Source: Manganitrophus sp963718695 (GTDB taxonomy: Bacteria > Nitrospirota > Nitrospiria > SBBL01 > Manganitrophaceae). From it: a DNA stretch of 64,000 bases. The translations under genes and the position numbers were made by a program. Positions 63,521-64,000 of this stretch are shown here, piece after piece (positions within the stretch are counted from its first letter, which is position 1; every line of letters starts with the position of its first letter). The DNA is taken from contig OY970371.1 of NCBI GenBank assembly GCA_963718695.1, positions 3,286,001 to 3,350,000 on the forward strand, given 5' to 3'. Below the pieces are notes generated by a model, which was not told the DNA's origin, made no database searches, and saw nothing but the letters and a program-made list of their open reading frames with translations.

Positions 63521-64000
63521 ATGAGAGGAGAGCAGCACGCCAAATCGGTCAAGGGATATTCGCCGCCGCCCCCCTCGCCGAAATTCAACGCCGCTGTTTT
63601 TGCAAAACAGACGCTCATTGCCGTCGGCATCACCACGACCGTCGTCCTCCTCCTGCTGCTGATCCGGGCCGCGCCCGATGTTCCTTTTCTTGTATTTGCC
63701 GGCATTCTCGTCGCAGTCCTGCTCCGAAGCTTAAGTCAATGGGTCAAATCGCACACACCTCTTTCGGAAGGATGGTCGCTGGCGGCGGTCCTTCTGCTGA
63801 TGGTCGGCCTCTTCGGACTGATCGGTTGGTCCCTGGCCCCCGAAATCTCAAAGCAGATCGATCAGTTGATCGAAAATCTGCCTCGAATGTTCGGTCAGCT
63901 GAATCAGCGTCTGAGTCGATTTGAATGGGGACAACGGCTCCTGGCACAGACCCCCCAGGCGGCCGAGCAGGTGGCCCGGCCCTCCGGACTGATCGCCCGG
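63521..64000 (+). CDS. AI-2E family transporter (5' part, runs off the window)
   Basis: Open from ATG 63521 (GAGGG eight bases upstream; ATG 63506 in the same frame is an alternative) to the window edge, 160 codons seen. A Pro-rich cytoplasmic start is followed by helix pairs 'LIAVGITTTVVLLLLLIRAA', 'FLVFAGILVAVLLRSL' and 'WSLAAVLLLMVGLFGLIGW', then the amphipathic 'PEISKQIDQLIENLPRMFGQLNQRL'. This is the beginning of the AI-2E/PerM transporter fold (full length about 350-400). Substrate unknown; members export diverse solutes or ions. Confidence 0.85.
   Translation, partial: MRGEQHAKSVKGYSPPPPSPKFNAAVFAKQTLIAVGITTTVVLLLLLIRAAPDVPFLVFAGILVAVLLRSLSQWVKSHTPLSEGWSLAAVLLLMVGLFGLIGWSLAPEISKQIDQLIENLPRMFGQLNQRLSRFEWGQRLLAQTPQAAEQVARPSGLIAR

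Overview
The window (about 58-60% GC by eye, both strands used) looks like a chromosome segment of a Gram-negative, aerobic, environmental bacterium. Signal peptides, an outer-membrane porin, a di-haem peroxidase, many PAS/GGDEF sensors, DUF2934 and BON proteins and dispersed palindromic repeats are the kind of content I associate with Nitrospirota and neighbouring phyla. That placement is an inference with modest confidence. No rRNA, tRNA, phage, transposase or CRISPR array was found.

Region 1 (1-5 kb): a tandemly duplicated small secreted protein, a leucine-rich-repeat protein, a small exported OB-fold-like protein and an uncharacterised secreted protein (family A) with two more paralogues in the window. 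Region 2 (3.4-18.7 kb, all minus strand) is the outstanding locus. It holds a sigma-54 activator, a giant exported multicopper oxidase (about 1604 aa), an eight-bladed exported beta-propeller (frameshifted), a second giant multicopper oxidase (1648 aa) and two exported cupredoxin/carboxypeptidase-regulatory-like proteins. Each oxidase is a triplication of a two-domain cupredoxin module, like a ceruloplasmin or MnxG built from a two-domain laccase. Only the first module keeps a complete copper set. A textbook -24/-12 promoter and an upstream 17-nt inverted repeat lie between the activator gene and the first oxidase. I read this as an extracytoplasmic copper-based oxidation system, possibly for Mn(II) or Fe(II); the substrate is inferred, not shown.

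Region 3 (19-32 kb): a TPR/secreted-protein operon, a receiver protein, then a stress and energy run of universal stress protein, Ca-type P-ATPase, second universal stress protein, zinc alcohol dehydrogenase, ADP-forming acyl-CoA synthetase fused to a GNAT acetyltransferase, a trehalose-synthase-like glycosyltransferase and PRPP synthase. Region 4 (32-45 kb): DUF2934 protein, di-haem peroxidase, a kinase/receiver/GGDEF-EAL signalling cluster, D-lactate dehydrogenase, a PAS protein with a histidine box but no ATPase domain, the third family A protein, a BON-SRPBCC protein and a phosphoribosyltransferase-hydrolase fusion.

Region 5 (45.6-61.7 kb): phosphate and sulfate nutrition. phoB-phoR, a hexapeptide acyltransferase, a sugar-1-phosphate guanylyltransferase and uppP are followed by a minus-strand Rrf2 regulator plus sulfate ABC operon. 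Then come a porin and pstSCAB, a DUF1232 gene and phoU, with three 11-bp-spaced PHO-box repeats before pstS. Region 6: a thiolase broken by a one-base frameshift, a 34-residue membrane peptide and the start of an AI-2E family permease running off the right edge.
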